Shown: piece after piece, positions 32,928-51,179 of the stretch
Layout: every line of letters begins with the position of its first letter
Numbering within the stretch: the first letter of the stretch is position 1
NCBI RefSeq assembly: GCF_027596085.1
Contig: NC_072472.1
Span: 20,568,680-20,632,679, forward strand
Source of the DNA: Anoplopoma fimbria
Lineage: Eukaryota > Chordata > Actinopteri > Perciformes > Anoplopomatidae
DNA length: 64,000 nucleotides
Direction of reading: 5' to 3'
The notes under the pieces: generated by a model
What the model was told of the DNA's origin: nothing
The model's input: only the letters and a program-made list of their open reading frames with translations
The model's database searches: none
Program-made: the position numbers and the translations under genes

Positions 32928-34088
32928 TCAAGTGATGGTTTTTTCAGAAGGGGGTGACTCTGGCAGTCTTGAAAGCCGAGGGAAAGGATCCCGAGACGAG
33001 AGATGTGTTGATGAGGTGGGTGAGGAAAGGAAGGAGTTCAGTGGCAATAGACTGAAGAAGAGGGGAGGGGATCGGGTCAAGGGAGCACGTGGTGGGGCGG
33101 TTAGATGTAACAAGGTCGAGGACCTCGTTAGGGGAGAGGGGAGCAAAATAGGGTAAGATGGGGTGTGGAGAGGGAAGGGGGAGCTGAGGGGGAAGAGCTG
33201 GAGAGGGAGAGGGTGGACAGGGAGAGGGGGCTGAGAGAAGGAGGATCTGATATCGTTTACCTTCTTGACAAAGAAGTTGGCGAAATCATCAGGGAGAAGG
33301 GAGGAAGTAGGAGGAGGGGGTGGGGGTTGGAGGAGTGAAGAGAAAGTTTCAAAGAGTTTTTTAGGATTGGAAGCAGAGGTTAGGATTTTAGAGCGGAAAA
33401 AAGCCGCTTTAGCAGTAGCTAGAGAGGAGGAAAAAGTGGAAAGGAGAGATTGGAAGTTAAGAAGGTCCTCCGGGAGTTTGCCTGTTCTCCATTTACGCTC
33501 AGCCACTCTTAGGCTCCGTCTATCAGTACGCACTGAGTCCGACAGCCATGGGGCAGGAGGAGTTAGGCGTGCAGGCCTGGAGGTGAAGGGACAGAGGTTG
33601 TCCAAAGAGGAGGAAAGGGTGGAGAGGAGAAGATCAGTAGCAGTATCGGGGGATAGGAGAGAGAAGGATTCAGGGTCAGGGAGGGCAGAGGTAACGGAAG
33701 AGGAAAGATCAGTGGGGGAGAGGGAGCGGAGGTGACTACGGGTAGAAACCATGTGGGTAGGTGGAGGAAGTAAGGGGGAGAGGAGGAGAGAGAGGGAGTA
33801 GGACATGAAGTAGTGGTCCGAGAGCTGGAGGGGAGTGACAGAGAGGTTAGCAGTAGAACAGTGTCTAGTGAAGATAAGATCCAGCTGGTTGCCGGCCTTG
33901 TGGGTAGGAGGAGAAGAGGAGTGATAGAGGTCAAAGGAGGAGAGGAAGGAAAGCAGTGGTTCTAACTTATCAGTCTGGATGTTGAAGTCGCCGAGCATGA
34001 TGAGTGCGGAGCCATCGTCATGGAAGTGCGAGACTAGTGTGTCAAGCTCCTCCAGGAACTCACCAAGAGGGCCTGGTGGGCGATACAC
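32928..34088 (-). pseudogene. L2 LINE endonuclease C-terminal part and linker
   Basis: A 386-codon frame. It starts at the endonuclease block YRPPGPLGEFLEELD (2-16), contains the catalytic LGDFN (32-36) and ends the endonuclease at LSDHYF (88-93). The rest is the family's serine-, leucine- and proline-rich linker (residues 95-380), with FANFFVKKVNDIRSSF at about 270-285, the conserved entry to RT. It terminates early at PSEKTIT through a one-base deletion at about 32945; the next base-shifted frame reads LLKKPSLDP of RT. The strongly skewed composition explains the long antisense frames (33265-33735). Confidence 0.85.
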
Positions 34089-34137
34089 AACAGCAATGGT
34101 GAGCTTGACTGGATAAGTGACAGTAACAGCATGAAAT

Positions 34138-34569
34138 TCAAAAGAGGACGGGGAGAATTGTGGAAGAGAGACAAGAGTATTTCCATTTTGGGGAAATTAG
34201 CAGGCCAGTGCCACCACCTCGCCTCGCAGCTCTGGGAGTGTGAGAGAAGGAGTTCACATCTGACAGAGCTGCGGGTGTGGTGGTGTTTTCTGGTGTGATC
34301 CAGGTCTCAGTTAGAGCAAGAAAGTTGAGGGAGAGCAAGGATGCGTAGCCTGAGATGAACTCAGCTTTCGGCACTGCCGACTGGCAGTTCCAAAGCCCCC
34401 CCGACACCACCTGCTCACCATGGGCTGAGAGAGTGGGATAGATGAGATTAGTGGGGTCACGGCACCTGGGAGTGACCCACTGTCTACGTGACCACCGGAC
34501 AGAGGAACAGACAGAAATAGGATGCAGACACATGGTAGTCAATATAAAATTACTGACCTGCAAGTACAC
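34138..34569 (-). pseudogene. L2 LINE endonuclease N-terminal part
   Basis: A 143-codon frame. Residues 58-135 are the start of an apurinic/apyrimidinic-like endonuclease: LWNCQSAVPKAEFI (59-72), LNFLALTETWITP (81-93, with the catalytic Glu in TETW), and GGGTGLLISPKW (116-127). It loses frame after LLISPKWKYS near 34170, and homology resumes in the 34088 frame. The first 55 residues look like leader or 5' UTR read-through. In live elements this domain nicks target DNA to prime reverse transcription. Confidence 0.82.
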
Positions 34570-34640
34570 GCTGGAGAAGTCATGCTTGACGAAGTCTGGC
34601 TTGAAAAAGTCACCCTGTTGCCTTTGTTCGCCCTAGCCTT

Positions 34641-35084
34641 CGTTTGCCAGACGCTTGAAAGCTGAAGCTTCCAGCCACCAGCAGTGGTTAAGGACCTACA
34701 TACTGATTGCTCATTGTCTGCCAGGAGTGTAAGCCACTCCCCCTAGCAGTTAAGAGGACAATTGACCTATTGAAACTAAAGCACACCTCTCAAAGCAGTT
34801 CCTGATTACAGGAATAGCAGAAACAACAGAATCAGCATCAAACACTAACACTTTGCAGGCTTGGTACAGTTGAGAGCAATTTAAGAAAGCAAGAACAATA
34901 TACTTAGTCTATCCTAGCAGAATCAAGTAGTTCAGTATCCCTCCAGAAGTCAAATACACTGGAGTAACAGCACAGCAAGAGGACATCTTGGATGTGTAAC
35001 TTCAGCTCAATACTCTGAGGTGATTCTCTGAGTCTTTCCTGTGTTTTGCCTCGAGCTTACACTATGACATTATCATGACGCCGA
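34641..35084. other. Possible 5' UTR of the L2 LINE, otherwise unassigned
   Basis: No coding similarity. It lies between the LINE's first recognisable codons and the next SINE. It is less AT-rich than the flanks and could be the LINE's own 5' UTR, since full-length L2 elements have one. No direct repeat flanking the combined unit was found. Confidence 0.3.
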
Positions 35085-35388
35085 GGGCGGCTGTGGCGTA
35101 GTGGAGAGCAAGGTAGTTCTCCAATCAGAGGGTCGGTGGTTCGATACCCGGCTTCGGCAGTCGATGTGTCCTTGGGCAAGACACTTAACCCCAAGTTGCT
35201 CCCGAAGGCTTGCCATCGGTGTGGACTGGATGTTGCATGAATGTTAGTTAGAGTCTGATGGTGGCACCTTGCATGGTAGCCTGTCATCAGTGTGTGAATG
35301 GGTGAATGATATGTAATATACTACTGATTGTAAGTCGCTTTGGATAAAAGCGTCTGCTAAATGACTGTAATGTAATGTAATGTAATGA
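35085..35388 (+). mobile_element. tRNA-headed SINE with L2-type 3' tail, copy 2
   Basis: It has the same structure as the copy at 4917: head GGGCGGCTGTGGCGTAG, B box GGTTCGATACC (35138-35148), core GGGCAAGACACTTAACCCC, tail AAGTCGCTTTGGATAAAAGC and TGTAA-type terminal repeats (35370-35388). Over about 290 bp it differs from copy 1 at only two positions (CCTCGGC/CTTCGGC and CTGACTG/CTGATTG), plus terminal repeat number. The TATGACAT/ATGACAT phrases on either side may be remnants of a target duplication but do not abut the element cleanly. Confidence 0.85.
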
Positions 35389-38300
35389 CATAGCATGAAA
35401 GGGGTCTATAGAAAGCATGTATTCTGCAGTAGCTTGGTGAAAATATCACTATAATTGTCCCTCACAAGTCATGTTTCTTTTACATTTTTAACCTCTGTTA
35501 GGCTCAGTAATGCATTTCTCTTTCCTCAATTTTGGATTAAGACACATTGTATGTATGTACAGTATATTTTAAATTCCCCAACAGATCAGTAGATCAGACT
35601 TTGAAGAGAAGAATGCCTTACCGCCTCTGCCACCCCTTCTTTCATAGCTTTCGTAGCTTAGCAACAGCTCTGGTAAGTGGCTCGGAGCTGGAGCAGGAGG
35701 GAGGGGTAATGGACCTGCATGTAGAGTTTCTTGCTCCCACGCGCCTCCCATTGTTATTGTGTCTTTATTTTGACACCGTCTAATTGTGCAGTTGTGTCCT
35801 AACGACACATATATCATCCTGTCAGTGAGCAAATATAAATATGAGCTTGGCCTTTATTGCTGCTGACAGTATATTGTTGGGTAGGAGTTTTTGTTTAGTG
35901 ATTGGGAGGGAAAAGAAGAACCTTATGGGATGGTAATGATTGTTCCAGGTTTTAGCACATCTTCAAGGTCACCAGGAAACGCAATGAATGGATTGGGAAA
36001 AACTATAGAATTTGGATGCAAAATGCATGAAAATAGAAAATAATTGACTTTATTTTTTGGGTTTTTTTTATTTGGTAATTTACTGCATGAGGAAAGAGTG
36101 ATTTCCTCTGACAAAATTACTCTTATGGGGCTTGCAGAAGGAAGAACAATCACCTCCCACCACAGAGACCCAGATCCAGCTCTCAGCAGTGGTAGATGCA
36201 GGTGAGAAACCAGTAAGAGACCTTGTTCCTGATGGTACCTGCTCAGTAGGGATATTTCTGCATGTTGCATGTTTAACAAAGGAACCAATGTGTCTGAATG
36301 AACCAGTGCAACAAAGCAGGGTTTAACAATAAGGATTGGCCGCTTGGCTGGGACAAGTAGAATGCCAGACTAAGTGAGATCGGAAATGATGGTGACAATG
36401 GTCCACAGTTGGAGTTGGAAATTACTATGTTGGCAGAAGGAATCACCAATCACCTGACATTTTTTTTCGTGTTCAAATATTAGTGAATTTTTTGTTTTTT
36501 GTTTTATGGAATCAAGTTTGAACCACATTAGTTTTTTTGTGTCAGTCTGAGGTTTTATATAACTTTTAAAGATTGTGTTTGAACATTATATCATGAATAT
36601 AATGCATAATGATTTAAGTTACTAACAGTTATTGTGTATTGATACATTTAAAAGTCCTGGTTTATTATTCTCCTCCTAAACTATAATAAGTGTGTGTAGC
36701 ATGAGTGTGTGCATGGATTAATGTTTAAACATTAACCATCAAATTAAATGACCTGCAAACTACACCATGTCTAAGACCGTCTAGCCTCTAGCATCTGTGT
36801 CAGTGTTCATCCTGAATCATGCCATGGTTCCCATAGATACTCCTCAGTGTTAGTCTCTTTGTGTCAGTCTGCGATGGACCCTGTCCAAAGAGGATGTTTG
36901 AATTTGCGGCCCATCTCCCCTCTGTGTATGTTTATCCCCCATGACCTGAGTGAAGAAGAGAAACGTGTTCAAACTGTTTGAACTGGGAGAACAATTTGCC
37001 ATCCCTGTTTTGTTGACTGTAAGAATATTTCAACCCCTTTCTTTCTTTAAATCACAAAAGGAAGACTGAGGCAGTGTTCTGCACCAAAATTCTAAAAAAA
37101 AAAAAAAAAAAGAAACTTGATTTTGTAACCATACTTGAAACAAGTTCAACAGCACTGAACTTATTTGGGATCTTACTGCAGTGGCAGACATACTCACCTT
37201 TTAAAGAACATAACATGTTATGGCACAGAGTTAATGTACATGGTTACGTTTCACCACCGCTCGATCAAGACTCCTTTTTCTAGTGAAGTCATTGTCCCTC
37301 AGCATACAGTTAGTATCTCTTTGGAGGAAAAAAAAAAGCATTGCTACAAACATCAAATATGTCACACATTTCATATGTTATGAAATTGATTCCTGCTGTG
37401 CAAGAGATTCAGAGTAAAACTTTGGTTTTGCATCATCACACTGTCACTTCTCAAGTAGCCTGTGATGCCATTAAAAACAAATATCGATAATGTGTCTCTT
37501 CCATTCGGCCTCACTGCATTCGCTCAAAGCAGCACAAACCTGGTCACCAGGCCAGAGCGCGGCTTCGATCCTGCTCGCTGGAGTCTGTGGAAAGCAACAA
37601 TGTGCCACTTGAAATTATGCAGCAAATCTTGAGTGTGTTGATAAGCTGAGAAATCAGCGGGAGATGAAGCAAAGGCAGCAGCACACTCCGTAGCTGTCTG
37701 TGAATACGGGCAGAAATGCAGCTGAGCAGGAGACGCGTTTAAAAGCAATGCCAGAATGATCACAAACACATAAATCCAAGGAAAATACAAAAATATATTA
37801 TGTTTTCAATAAAGATTGTTCATAAGAGCGGTTGCTTTTAATGTTGCTTCAAAACCGACGCCCCCGAATCCACTTCTTTATACATCCAGCAGTAAACCTG
37901 CGATAAGACTGGAACAGTGCATGCAGAGCACACACTTCTTATTCATTTATATGTATCAGGTCAAGCAGGTAGTCTAGACTGTCTTTGCCGACTTCCCAGA
38001 GTAAATCGCATCCCTACTCCAAGTTAATTCCCTTTTTCACTTGATCAATGGTAATTGACTGTTTTCTACTTTTTAAAAATCACTCATGCTCTTCAGTGCA
38101 TCATCATCTGCTTTTTTAACCCTGTCTTTTACAAAATTACGTTCCCATACAACTAAACTGCACTCTCAATTAAGCTTAAGGGGAAACATATTTTCTCCCT
38201 GATTACAGTTGCAGTTAAAACATTTTGAAATAGTTAGAAACACATGGTTAATGTGCAAAAAGTGCTTTGATTAGGTTTTTATAAAAAATGTAATAATAAT

Positions 38301-39494
38301 AATAGCATTAAAACATGCATTAATGTTGGCATACATCAGAAAAGGTGTGCATCGTCTCTCAATGTTACTTAAACAATCCATGGTGACAATGTTTGAACGC
38401 TGCCAGAGAGGACATGGACCATTCAGTGTGTCAGCTGCTCACAATGAAGCATTCTGGGAGCTGAGAATAATCGGTTTGACTTGTGAACTAAAGTGCCTTA
38501 AGGCCCCGCTGTGTGCTGTATTGTTTAGGTATGAATAAGTACCATTCTGTCCCGCTGGATTGAGTCGTAATATGTGCCATGTCGAGCTCTACTTCCCACA
38601 ATGCAACATTCCCCCACTCCAAAAGGGTTTATTCAGTGACAGGGAAATAAAGGGAGAGACAAGCAAACTTTTGAAACTAATGCAGCAGAGGAAAGTCCAT
38701 TTCCCCCTCTCAGCAGAGCCATCACGGGCCGCATTTGTAGGAATAGTAACGAGGTCAGTCCCACAGTGCAATCCAGGTGCAAAAGGCGCTTTTCTTTTCA
38801 ACCTCAATGCGCTTTTTTTTTTGTATAAATATATACATGACCTTAAATGACTGCCAGAGAGCTGTTCTGACTGACCGGTGTGCAGGTGATAAAAGAAAGC
38901 ACAGCGAGCTTTGCTAGAGGCAGCAAGAGGAACGCCTTTTCTTATTTTTTTTAAAGCCATTTCCATCACCGCTTTTCACCCTGCTCAATGGTGCGGCAAA
39001 AACATTTATATCCATTCGAATAACTCGGAACCATGAAAAAGATAGAGAAGTTTGGGATGCTGCCTTGTGGCTGGGCCAAGTGAGTGCTTGGATTGCTTTG
39101 GCAGACGTCATGTGGAGTTAGAGTTCACTTCAATAGACAAATTGCTCACACAGTTGTGTAGCTGTGAGATGCATATATATCTGCAAGCTGTAGAAGTGTG
39201 ATATTGCAATTAATTATAGTTCATAAATGGTTGAAAAGTTTTAAAGAACATAGTCAATTGAAAAATAAACATATAATGTGATTACAAATATAACAGTGGA
39301 GTAGATTAGTAATTCAAAGGCTTTCATGGGGGTAAGGGTAGCAAACATTTCCACAGTGGTGCACACTTTAATTTTAGAGGAAGACAGACTTAAGTCACAA
39401 AATGCATAGTAAGATTATTAGATCATTTAGTATTTATCAACAATATATAAAGATTCAGAAACCAAATAGTTTTGTTGCCTAAACCCTAGGGTGT
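35389..39494. other. No recognisable gene; short poly(A) tract
   Basis: 4.1 kb of AT-rich unique-looking DNA. An 18-bp A run is at 37094-37111. Frames reach 126 codons (38589-38969, minus) and 121 codons (35923-36288, minus). Neither contains a motif that I recognise, and both are treated as chance. GTTTTGTTGCCTAAACCCTA at 39471 resembles a phrase in the 63.5 kb element. Confidence 0.4.
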
Positions 39495-39725
39495 GTATAA
39501 GAAGTGTCCGTCGCCATTTTGGATTACGGCCGTTGCCATCTTGGCTCTTTGCAACCAGGTAATGGAAGTAACCATATTTGGACTGCGGAGAAGTGACCTA
39601 GAGACACCCTATATGGCTCTGGTAGCAGCAGCGACCTGTCAATCACAAGGTAGCCACTCCCTAAAGCAAACTATGCTTTATGGTCTATTTCCCTCTATAT
39701 GGCATATAAAAAACATAAGCAGCAG
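39495..39725 (+). repeat. Fragment of the same repeat family as 43.7 kb
   Basis: It carries GTCGCCATTTTGG, GTTGCCATCTTGG and ATGCTTTATGGTCTATTTC. The last phrase recurs at 43960-43980, and CGCTGCCATCTTG-type phrases at 43790. Between them it has GACCTGTCAATCACAAGGTA, a segment missing from the other copy. It has no ends and no coding capacity. Confidence 0.45.
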
Positions 39726-42700
39726 GTGATTATTTTATACAGTATATATTCACAAAATGACAATTGCATTTGTTTTTTTCACACATATGAACACCCATGC
39801 AGGACCAACAGTTTGAAAAAAACAAATGTATTTACAATGCAACCCACAGCCTCAACCCCGTCTCTCCTCCCTCCTCTGCTGCTCATCCCCACATATTCAA
39901 AACTTCAAAGTGTCTCTTTATTGGGAGATTTCCTCACCACTACCTCCGGGGAACAGTTTTGTAAGCTGAATTTTATGTTAATAAATGCTGTTTGTCTTCC
40001 CTCACCAAACAAGAAGATGTTGGGAGTGAAAGCATAAGAATCACCCATTCTTTTATTCATAATGTAAATACAGGGAAGAGGCCTGCTGCTGGATGAGGCA
40101 GCAGTCTACGGCCTCCTGCAGCTTATCTGACACTGACGAAAAGATCAGTTTTTCTTTGTCTCCTCATCATATGACAGGGAGAGCCAGCGATACCTTCTCT
40201 CCAAAAGCAAGCCGGAATTTGACCGTTGGTTACAGTCTGTAGACTGTTATTGCCTGTCGGAGACTCTGATAGGATTTGATTGAATGCTAGGGCCAAAAAA
40301 CACAATTACACACTATTGCAAACTGCAGGAAAGCAGAAACAGGCCTGATAAACCTGTGGATATTTCTTGTAGAGCACCAGCCCCATCTTCTGTCTCTGCC
40401 AGGCAAAGGCAATGCTATTCATCTTCATCACACAAGCCGAACAGAACTGTCTGAGAACGAAGCAGGAAAAATGAGTGTTACTTTGGTGTCACTTTGGTTT
40501 GCATATTCCATTAATCATTGCTGATCAATACCATATCATTTCATTCAGGCTCTCTGACAGAATTGTGAATTGTGTGTTTGCAAGCGTTAATGCGGATAGA
40601 GAACAATCCGGCTGAGGAGAACTCTGTCTGTCTCAGAATTAATGTAGCATCACCTGAACGTGCTGTAGCATGATTGGCTGTGATGATATTGTTGATATCA
40701 AGATTTGCAGTGATGACTGTTCCAGTCTCCCCAGCAGTTTTAATGATTACTTAACAGGTAAAGCCGGAGTAGGCAATTTGTTTTTGGTTTTCATTTGGTA
40801 CCACAAGGTAGGCAAATATCTGGAAAAGGGGAAAAAAAGGAGAAAATGCCAGAATTTGAAAATATAGCCCTTGTCCTGCCACTCTCCCTTCTCTGTCCTT
40901 CAACTCCTCCCATCAGATGAGAATGGACATATGCACAAACTTCACAAAGTAACCTCTACTAGTAGTGGTCATTCATTTTAAACATTGTCCTTCATACAGT
41001 AACCTGTACTATGTACAAGTAAACTATTTCAAACATCATCCTACAATATTATTGAAGCGTTTCAGAGATGGAGAGAAATGTTGCTTGTTGTCTTGCATAC
41101 AGAATTAATTCAGACTTTTTACAGATCACTATCACTGTAGTTAGTTATGCATCCTTTTGACCTTTTTATTGAAGATAAATGATAACAAAAATCTGTTTAT
41201 CTTTGGTTCATACCGCTGTAGAAAAGCAGATTAATTCAGCCGCTGACACGCCAGCGTTTGGTTTTCCAGCGTATCTAGGACTACATCAAAATGTACAAAG
41301 CAGAAGTAGTGGTTGTTTCGGCCATGGCTGATGAAATATTGTTGGTATTTACATGGACGTAAGCCCCTCCATCTTGCAAGCATTATTCACGTCATACAAG
41401 ATGAAAATGTGTTTCCTGTTTAGTGTGAACACAGTATTGGAGAGATGGAGAGAAACTGCTGTGCTAAGTTTAGTCGAAGGCTCAACCGACTGCAGTTAGC
41501 TCACAGTTCCTGATGCAGAAAGATAAACTATTAGCACCATTTGCTCTCCATCTCTGAGAGTCTTCGCTGATATTGTCATACTCTCTTTTTGATTAATCCG
41601 TCTTCCTTTTTTGGGTTGCTTTGCAGTGAGGGCAGTTGTATCCAACACTGGAATAGCAACTTTTTGTGCAAAATATTCCGCCATTGAATCAGACTCTTGG
41701 CATGCATGCACATCTGATTTGTAAAACAACTAATAGGATCTCCCTCTCTCTGAAATAATCTATAATTAGCCAAAGTCTCCAGTCACAGGGTAGATTTTCT
41801 TAAGTCTGAAAACAGAGCCAAGAGAAGATTAAGTAGTTTTTCTACAAAACCACTGGAATTAATATGAAGATTATTTGGGATTTTTTGCCCAATGACACCA
41901 AAGATATACTGCCAACCACAGCTTCAGACCTGCATGAAGCATGAGGACTTGATTACAGTGTTTGGTTTGAAATGACAAGATTACATTGGAATGTCATGCT
42001 AGGAACCTATTTATCCTAATTGGATTGGATTGTATATACACAGTTTTAGTAGTATCTCATTATCTCTTCATTAAATCTTTAAAATTATTTGCAAAGTTGT
42101 TTTTGAAAAGACAATTATTATAATACATACCGCTTAGTGTAATTCAAAAATGTATAGAGCTAACAATAAGACAAATGTCAGTAAACAGTAAAACAAATCC
42201 TTGACAAATGCACATGAGAAATAAAATTGGAACTGGCATCATGGTGAAATAGTATGGTGATACTATTTAAAACAGCCAGTGATGCAAGCTCATTCTGCAT
42301 GATATTAATTATTATGTTTTAATGTAAATTATTTGGATGTGTTTTTTTGGTCATTTACCAGAATTTAGTTTTCTAAACTGAAAGATAGAGATTAAAAGAT
42401 ACAAGCTGCTCTGATGGATATTTGCTGCTGTGTGAGTGTGATAAGCTGAATACATTGCTCTCCCCTCGCTAAATTTACTGCTTGTTTATGTGAGCGGCTA
42501 AAGCTTGAATGGACGGAGTTTGGTTATGAAGACGTATGTTGGTTTGGCATTGTAGCGGTCATCAAAAAGTCCCGTAACACTTAAAACTTCCATCATGTAT
42601 TGTCACGGTGACAAGAGTTAAAAATACTGCAAGCCCAGTTAGAGAAGTTAAATGACGTAGCATCCATTAATTGAGATGGGGCACTTCGTTTATCCATTCT

Positions 42701-43697
42701 CTGCCAGCATATCACTTAGTCCCAGTTTCAGCATCAGCTAATCGGACCCTGTGGAACCATCTTCAGCTTCAACCAGAAGCCTGTTAGCTCTGTTTGTAAC
42801 TCTGTTTACTGTGCCTACTTCTGTGCAAGCTTCTGCAGCCAGGTTAGGAAGAGTTCAGTGGGGACTGGGTGGCGACATACTTTGTATGGTAACCACCTAG
42901 TCATAAGCATGCCCAAATGCGTAGTTTATATAACTCAAGTGGTAGATTTTCAGACACTGACAATTAATGTGGAGCCGGCTAGACTAGAAATACTCATAAT
43001 GCTCATAATGACTGTTTTTGTATGGTACTCAGGACATAATTATGAAGCACTTTGTGACTGTTAAAGTATACTCTTCACAGATAGAGATGGAAAGTCAGTT
43101 AGTACTGAGAAACGGACAAATGCATTGTATCCTCACACAGCTAGTATACAAGCAAAATTAAACTTGATGAGGAATGTTGCCTATCCAGGAAGCACATACA
43201 GGCATCATGCATTCACCAGGTGGGAGATTGCTGAGCTTTGCCAGTGCTGTAGCATCATCATCAAAAATGGATTGGTAGGCTATTTGTGGTTGGGGAAGAA
43301 GCCGGATGATGTGTTTACTGTCAATTTGAAAGAGTTATGTGCCCAGTTCAGTAAGCCTTATTATTCTCTAAATGCTGTTTCAGAAGCTGTTCCACCTCAA
43401 CAAGGAGATAATGCTGGAGGAAATCTGTACTTTCTGTCATGAAAATGCACTTAAAGATGATCAACATTGGCACAAAAGAGGAGCTGCTTGAGATTCAAAA
43501 CTGAAATATCTCTACTGGGCAAGAGGATGTTGAGCTGCAGCATCTATCCAACAGAATACTCTGTTGTCTGTACTGGTTAGTGTTTATGGGTAACTGAACA
43601 TCAATAGCATTCCTGCAAAGGCTGCAGTTTTGAAATTGTATCCTAGAAGACTAAAAAAAGCTTGGATCTTATTGTGCTGGTCAGGTGACCACTGAAT
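39726..43697. other. No recognisable gene or clear repeat
   Basis: Unique-looking sequence. A TAAAGCCGGAGTAGGCAA phrase at 40759 resembles a common fish repeat start, but I could not find its other end. The 105-codon frame at 43125-43442 (+) has no recognisable domain. Confidence 0.35.
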
Positions 43698-44176
43698 CAT
43701 AGACTGTACAGTAGAAGTAGACATAGTCACATGACGTCAACCATTGCTTTGTGGACTATGGTTTTGAAGCCTTGAGTTTTGCATTTTGTCCGCTGCCATC
43801 TTGTTTTTTTGCAGTCGCCATCTAAACACTAAGTAAGACATTTTTTGGGCGACCAAAATAATACAATTGACTTTCATAAAGGGAAAGGGAAAAACCTTGT
43901 GAAAGGGTTAAAGTTGTAAGACCAGAAACACAGACAACTCCCAGACCTGAATCATACTCTGCTTTATGGTCTATTTCACTCTAAATTTACCATAAATTAC
44001 TATAAATGAACATCATGCTGTATTGAAGAAGACTTGAAACTAGAGATTGAGACCATTAACTCATGTTCACAATGTTTACTGAGGGAATACATCAAGAGAG
44101 AAGTAGAGTCATTTTCTCATAGACTTCTATACAACCAGAGGAGTCGCCCCCTGATGGACATTAGAGAGAATGCAGG
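43698..44176 (+). repeat. Dispersed non-autonomous fish repeat
   Basis: It begins ATAGACTGTACAG, then ACATAGTCACATGACGTCA (which contains a CRE palindrome), TTTGTGGACTATGGTTTTGA and CCGCTGCCATCTTG, and ends with TCTCATAGACTTCTATACAA and AGAGAATGCAGG. I recognise this body from percomorph genomes, where I believe it is a non-autonomous DNA element. ATAGACTGTA at the start and the ATAGACTTCTAT near the end are not a clean inverted pair, so the class is uncertain. Confidence 0.45.
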
Positions 44177-44583
44177 ATTAAATCCGCAATGACTATTGCT
44201 GAATTGATAAGAGGAAAAATTCCCGCATCAGATATTAGCACTGGATTTACTGCTTTATTAAGAACATTGCACTGACTATACTGTTTTTACTAATTATTAC
44301 CTGATTAGAGATATCTGCACACTCAGATCTGCATTACACTTTATCTGTGCTTTGGGTCCAACAGACCTTTGTCAGAGCACACAGAATTTAAGGAGTGAAA
44401 TCCAGTATTCTCAGATGAAGGTCTGTTGCGGATGTCTCTTTTATCAGGTTGGACTTTTGGATTCAAAGCTTCTTGTGAAACTGCATTCACAGCATCTGAA
44501 AATGAATGTAATACTTGAAAGATAGCTACGCCTTTGGAGGCAAATTTCGAAGAGCTCAAGGTTGACAAGGCTGTCACTTCATA
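44177..44583. other. No recognisable gene or repeat
   Basis: Unique-looking sequence. A 99-codon minus frame (44341-44640) has no recognisable motif and runs into the SINE. Confidence 0.4.
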
Positions 44584-44904
44584 AATGGTAAATGGTAAAT
44601 GGACTGGACTTGTATAGCGCTTTTCTAGTCTTCCGACCACTCAAAGCGCTTTTACATTACTAGTCTTTCACCCTTTCATACCCATTCATACACTGATGAC
44701 AAGGTGCAAGGTGCCACCTGCCCATCAGGGTCTCTCTAATCATTCACACCCATTCATACACCGATGGCACAGCCTTCGGGAGCAACTCGGGGTTAAGTGT
44801 CTTGCCCAAGGACACATCGACATGGACTGCCGGAGCCAGGGATCGAACCGCCGATCCTCTGATTGGAGGACGACCCTGCTCTCCACCGAGCCACAGTCGC
44901 CCCC
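44584..44904 (-). mobile_element. tRNA-headed SINE with 'gagtggtc...agcgctatac' tail
   Basis: On the minus strand: head GGGGGCGACTGTGGCTCGG, A-box-like GTGGCTCGGTGG, B box GGTTCGATCCC (about 44840-44850), and core GGGCAAGACACTTAACCCC and GTTGCTCCCGAAGGC. The head and core are clearly homologous to the L2-tailed SINEs at 4917 and 35085. The 3' tail is different: AAGCGCTTTGAGTGGTCGGA, then AGACTAGAAAAGCGC and TGGTAAATGG-type terminal repeats at 44584-44602. This indicates a tail swap between related SINE families. The tail also occurs at 9735, 17258 (diverged) and 60894. Confidence 0.82.

Positions 44905-51179
<6,275 letters not shown>

Larger units (their letters stand above)
31265..34640 (-). 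mobile_element. L2-clade LINE, nearly full length, frameshifted
   Basis: On the minus strand, in order: an apurinic-type endonuclease in two pieces (34569-34138 and 34088 onward), a proline/serine-rich linker, an RT with YADD (32417-32428), a C-terminal region, a 3' UTR and a short terminal end at 31265 (TTACATTACAGTCATTTAGC on plus). RT blocks place it in the CR1/L2 group. It is dead: breaks lie near 34110, 32945 and 32175. Its last 48 bp are identical to the tails of the SINEs at 4917 and 35085, making this family the likely source of the reverse transcriptase used by those SINEs. The true 5' end is uncertain; 5' UTR may continue toward 35084. Confidence 0.88.

Noticed and set aside
33265..33735. 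156-codon plus-strand frame rich in Glu, Arg, Gly
   Set aside because: It is the antisense of the Ser/Pro/Leu-rich linker of the L2 LINE; the sense frame explains it.
40755..41470. Possible MITE starting TAAAGCCGGAGTAGGCAA
   Set aside because: The start looks familiar from fish genomes, but I could not find a matching inverted end or a second copy in the window.
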